NCBI RefSeq assembly: GCF_002085925.2
Contig: NZ_CP053562.1
Coordinates: 600,001-664,000 of the forward strand
Reading direction: 5' to 3'
Source: Thioclava electrotropha
GTDB lineage: Bacteria; Pseudomonadota; Alphaproteobacteria; Rhodobacterales; Rhodobacteraceae
DNA length: 64,000 nt
In this document: positions 62,127-64,000 of the stretch, piece after piece
Layout of the letters: each line of letters opens with the position of its first letter
Numbering within the stretch: position 1 is the first letter of the stretch
The notes under the pieces: model-generated
The model's input: the letters and a program-made list of their open reading frames with translations, nothing else
Told to the model about the DNA's origin: nothing
The model's database searches: none
Position numbers and translations under genes: made by a program

Positions 62127-62675
62127 TTAATCGTGTCGTCGCAACGTAAGCGCATAGATCGGTCCATCGGCGGACAGACCCGCGAGATCGTCGTTTTCGG
62201 CGAGGAGAACCGCGCCCGGCTTCAGTTTGAGGTCACCGAGGCGAGCTGGGGCTTCGCGAACAAACAGAGCGAAGGTGTGCTGGGGCGTGGGGTGGCCGGC
62301 ATCAAGCAGTTCGACCCGGTGCGAAAAAGAGCCACGCCGTGTCATGATGTTGAGATCGATTACGGGCTCGTCGCTCACGCGCGCATCTACAGCGGCTTCG
62401 CCGGGAAAGGCGAGGGGGGCGGAGCACGCATCGAGACGAACAAAACCGCCTTGCGAAAACCGCAGCTCCATGGCCCCGCCAGAGAGCACTGTAAGCGTCC
62501 TGTCGATCCCCTCGAACCGCGAAAATGGCCCGTCGCGCGCCACTTCGGCCATGCTCAGGCGCCACAGCATACCCTCGAAACCCGCGCCCTCGGGAAAGGT
62601 CGCAAGCTCCCAAGTGCGACCGCCGCCATTTTTCCATGGCTGTGCTGTCGCTTCGCTGCGGCTCAGCAGTTTCAT
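62127..62675 (-). CDS. hutD: HutD/Ves-family cupin protein
   Basis: 182 residues from the ATG that overlaps the hutU stop. The family motif [16 protein letters not shown] is at residues 10-25, then [39 protein letters not shown] (bicupin fold). HutD is widely linked to histidine catabolism and is thought to bind formimino-glutamate or a related intermediate and limit operon expression. Enzymatic activity not established. Confidence 0.93.
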   Translation of the reverse strand: MKLLSRSEATAQPWKNGGGRTWELATFPEGAGFEGMLWRLSMAEVARDGPFSRFEGIDRTLTVLSGGAMELRFSQGGFVRLDACSAPLAFPGEAAVDARVSDEPVIDLNIMTRRGSFSHRVELLDAGHPTPQHTFALFVREAPARLGDLKLKPGAVLLAENDDLAGLSADGPIYALTLRRHD

Positions 62676-64000
62676 TTTAGGATCCCGGGAAGGTCGAGAC
62701 CATGCTCGACCGCGCAGTCCTGCGCGATCTCGTAGCCCGCATCCGCGTGGCGCATCACCCCGGTGGCCGGATCGTTCCAAAGCACCCGCTCGATCCGGCG
62801 ATCGGCCTCTTCGGTGCCGTCACAGCAGATCACCATTCCGGCATGCTGCGAAAAGCCCATGCCGACGCCGCCGCCGTGATGCAGCGAGACCCAGGTCGCG
62901 CCCGATGCGGTGTTGAGTAGTGCGTTGAGCAGCGGCCAGTCCGAAACTGCATCCGAGCCGTCCTTCATCGCTTCGGTCTCGCGATTGGGCGAAGCAACCG
63001 AGCCGCTGTCGAGGTGATCGCGACCGATCACCACCGGAGCCTTGAGTTCACCGTTGCGCACCATCTCGTTGATCGCGAGGCCCGCCTTGTGTCGTTCGCC
63101 GAGGCCGATCCACATGATCCGCGCAGGAAGCCCCTGGAAGTCGATCCGCTCGCGCGCCATGTCAAGCCAGCGATGAAGGTGTTCGTTTTCAGGGAACAGC
63201 TCTTTCATCCGCGCGTCGGTCTTGTAGATATCCTCCGGATCGCCAGACAGTGCAGCCCAGCGGAATGGACCGACCCCGCGGCAGAATAGCGGGCGGATAT
63301 AGGCAGGCACGAAACCGGGGAAAGCGAAGGCATTCTCCAGCCCTTCCTCCTGCGCGACCTGGCGGATGTTATTGCCGTAATCGAGCGTCGGCACGCCCGC
63401 GTTCCAGAACCCGACCATCGCTGCCACGTGCTCGCGCATCGAGGCGCGGGCGGCGGTCGAGACCTTCGCGGGATCGCTCTCTTGGGTCGCACGCCATTGC
63501 GCCACTGACCAGCCTTTCGGCAGGTAGCCGTGATAGGGGTCGTGGGCCGAGGTCTGGTCGGTCACGATGTCTGGACGCCCGTTCGGCAGATCCTCGCTCG
63601 CTTGCATCCGGCGCAGGATCTCGGGGAAGATCTCGGCAGCGTTCCCGATCAGAGCGACCGATTTCGCTTCGCCTGCGGTGGTCCAGCGCGCGATCATCGC
63701 AAGCGCTTCGTCAAGCGAATGGGTCTTCTCGTCGCAATATCTGGTGCGGATGCGGAAGTCGGCGCGGCTCTCGTCGCATTCGACCGCAAGGCAACAAGCG
63801 CCCGCCATGACAGCGGCGAGCGGCTGCGCGCCTCCCATGCCGCCGAGCCCACCGGTCAGGATCCACTTGCCGCGCAGATCCCCATCGTAATGCTGGCGCC
63901 CCGCTTCGGCGAAAGTTTCGTAGGTGCCCTGAACGATGCCTTGCGCGCCGATATAGATCCACGACCCGGCTGTCATCTGGCCATACATTGCCAGACCCTT
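62672..64000 (-). CDS. hutU: Urocanate hydratase (urocanase), partial at the 5' end
   Basis: 443 codons of about 555; the frame is open through the right edge of the window ([30 protein letters not shown]). The protein converts urocanate to imidazolonepropionate using NAD as an electrophile. The conserved [18 protein letters not shown] nucleotide-binding motif, [18 protein letters not shown], and the C-terminal [20 protein letters not shown] are present. First gene in view of the leftward hut operon. Confidence 0.98.
   Translation of the reverse strand, partial: KGLAMYGQMTAGSWIYIGAQGIVQGTYETFAEAGRQHYDGDLRGKWILTGGLGGMGGAQPLAAVMAGACCLAVECDESRADFRIRTRYCDEKTHSLDEALAMIARWTTAGEAKSVALIGNAAEIFPEILRRMQASEDLPNGRPDIVTDQTSAHDPYHGYLPKGWSVAQWRATQESDPAKVSTAARASMREHVAAMVGFWNAGVPTLDYGNNIRQVAQEEGLENAFAFPGFVPAYIRPLFCRGVGPFRWAALSGDPEDIYKTDARMKELFPENEHLHRWLDMARERIDFQGLPARIMWIGLGERHKAGLAINEMVRNGELKAPVVIGRDHLDSGSVASPNRETEAMKDGSDAVSDWPLLNALLNTASGATWVSLHHGGGVGMGFSQHAGMVICCDGTEEADRRIERVLWNDPATGVMRHADAGYEIAQDCAVEHGLDLPGILK

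Overview
The window is GC-rich DNA from an alphaproteobacterium, most likely a member of the Rhodobacteraceae/Paracoccaceae. The best evidence is the conserved block murA - DUF2948 - hisD - UPF0262 - low-molecular-weight phosphatase - infA - maf - RNase E/G - yacG - tRNA-Phe, together with TRAP transporters, an EPS-type MarR regulator and the protein sequences themselves. I cannot name the genus.

Layout. (1) 1-3792: the end of a fused TRAP permease, a DUF1850 protein, and a DctB/DctD-like two-component pair. (2) 3820-14658: a compact 10.8-kb integrative element in the 3' end of tRNA-Thr(GGT), bounded by a perfect 47-bp direct repeat. It has an integrase, an overlapping excisionase-like gene, two divergent ribbon-helix-helix regulators sharing operator half-sites, an iteron-like array, and a nearly complete phage head module (head-closure candidate, TerL, HNH, capsid, protease, connector, portal). 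It has no recognisable tail, lysis or replication gene. It looks like a capsid-forming phage satellite and is the most interesting object in the window. (3) 14806-26689: the conserved housekeeping block, interrupted between the phosphatase and infA by accessory genes (HxlR regulator, quinone-oxidoreductase-like SDR, NTF2-like gene, GNAT, nitrilase). An IS607-family element encoding TnpA and TnpB splits the NTF2-like gene. (4) 26799-36907: a molybdenum hydroxylase operon (CoxM, CoxS, CoxL, CoxG) with a TRAP transporter and XdhC, behind a divergent TetR repressor with two palindromic operators. (5) 37105-39500: a small island with a second tyrosine integrase, an XRE regulator and an orphan gene. 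(6) 39626-55538: an exopolysaccharide locus. A 14-gene leftward operon runs from flippase and polymerase through glycosyltransferases, three nucleotide/kinase-like enzymes and an acyltransferase to rfbC, B, D, A. Upstream lie a MarR-type EPS regulator and a truncated manC. (7) 55539-59040: an IS21-family element with gene fragments on both sides and a cluster of inverted repeats. (8) 59043-64000: a leftward histidine-utilisation operon (hutU, hutD and a polar amino-acid ABC transporter).

How the parts work together. In the EPS locus, RfbABCD make dTDP-L-rhamnose, glycosyltransferases assemble the repeat unit, and Wzx and Wzy export and polymerise it. The Cox-like operon probably imports a small organic acid or heterocycle and hydroxylates it, with XdhC inserting the cofactor. 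The hut operon imports an amino acid, presumably histidine or urocanate, and degrades it. The satellite would need a helper phage for tails and lysis.

Three otherwise good genes (an EPS acyltransferase, istA, and an ABC ATPase) each lack exactly one base relative to an intact frame. These may be real mutations or assembly errors and should be confirmed from reads.
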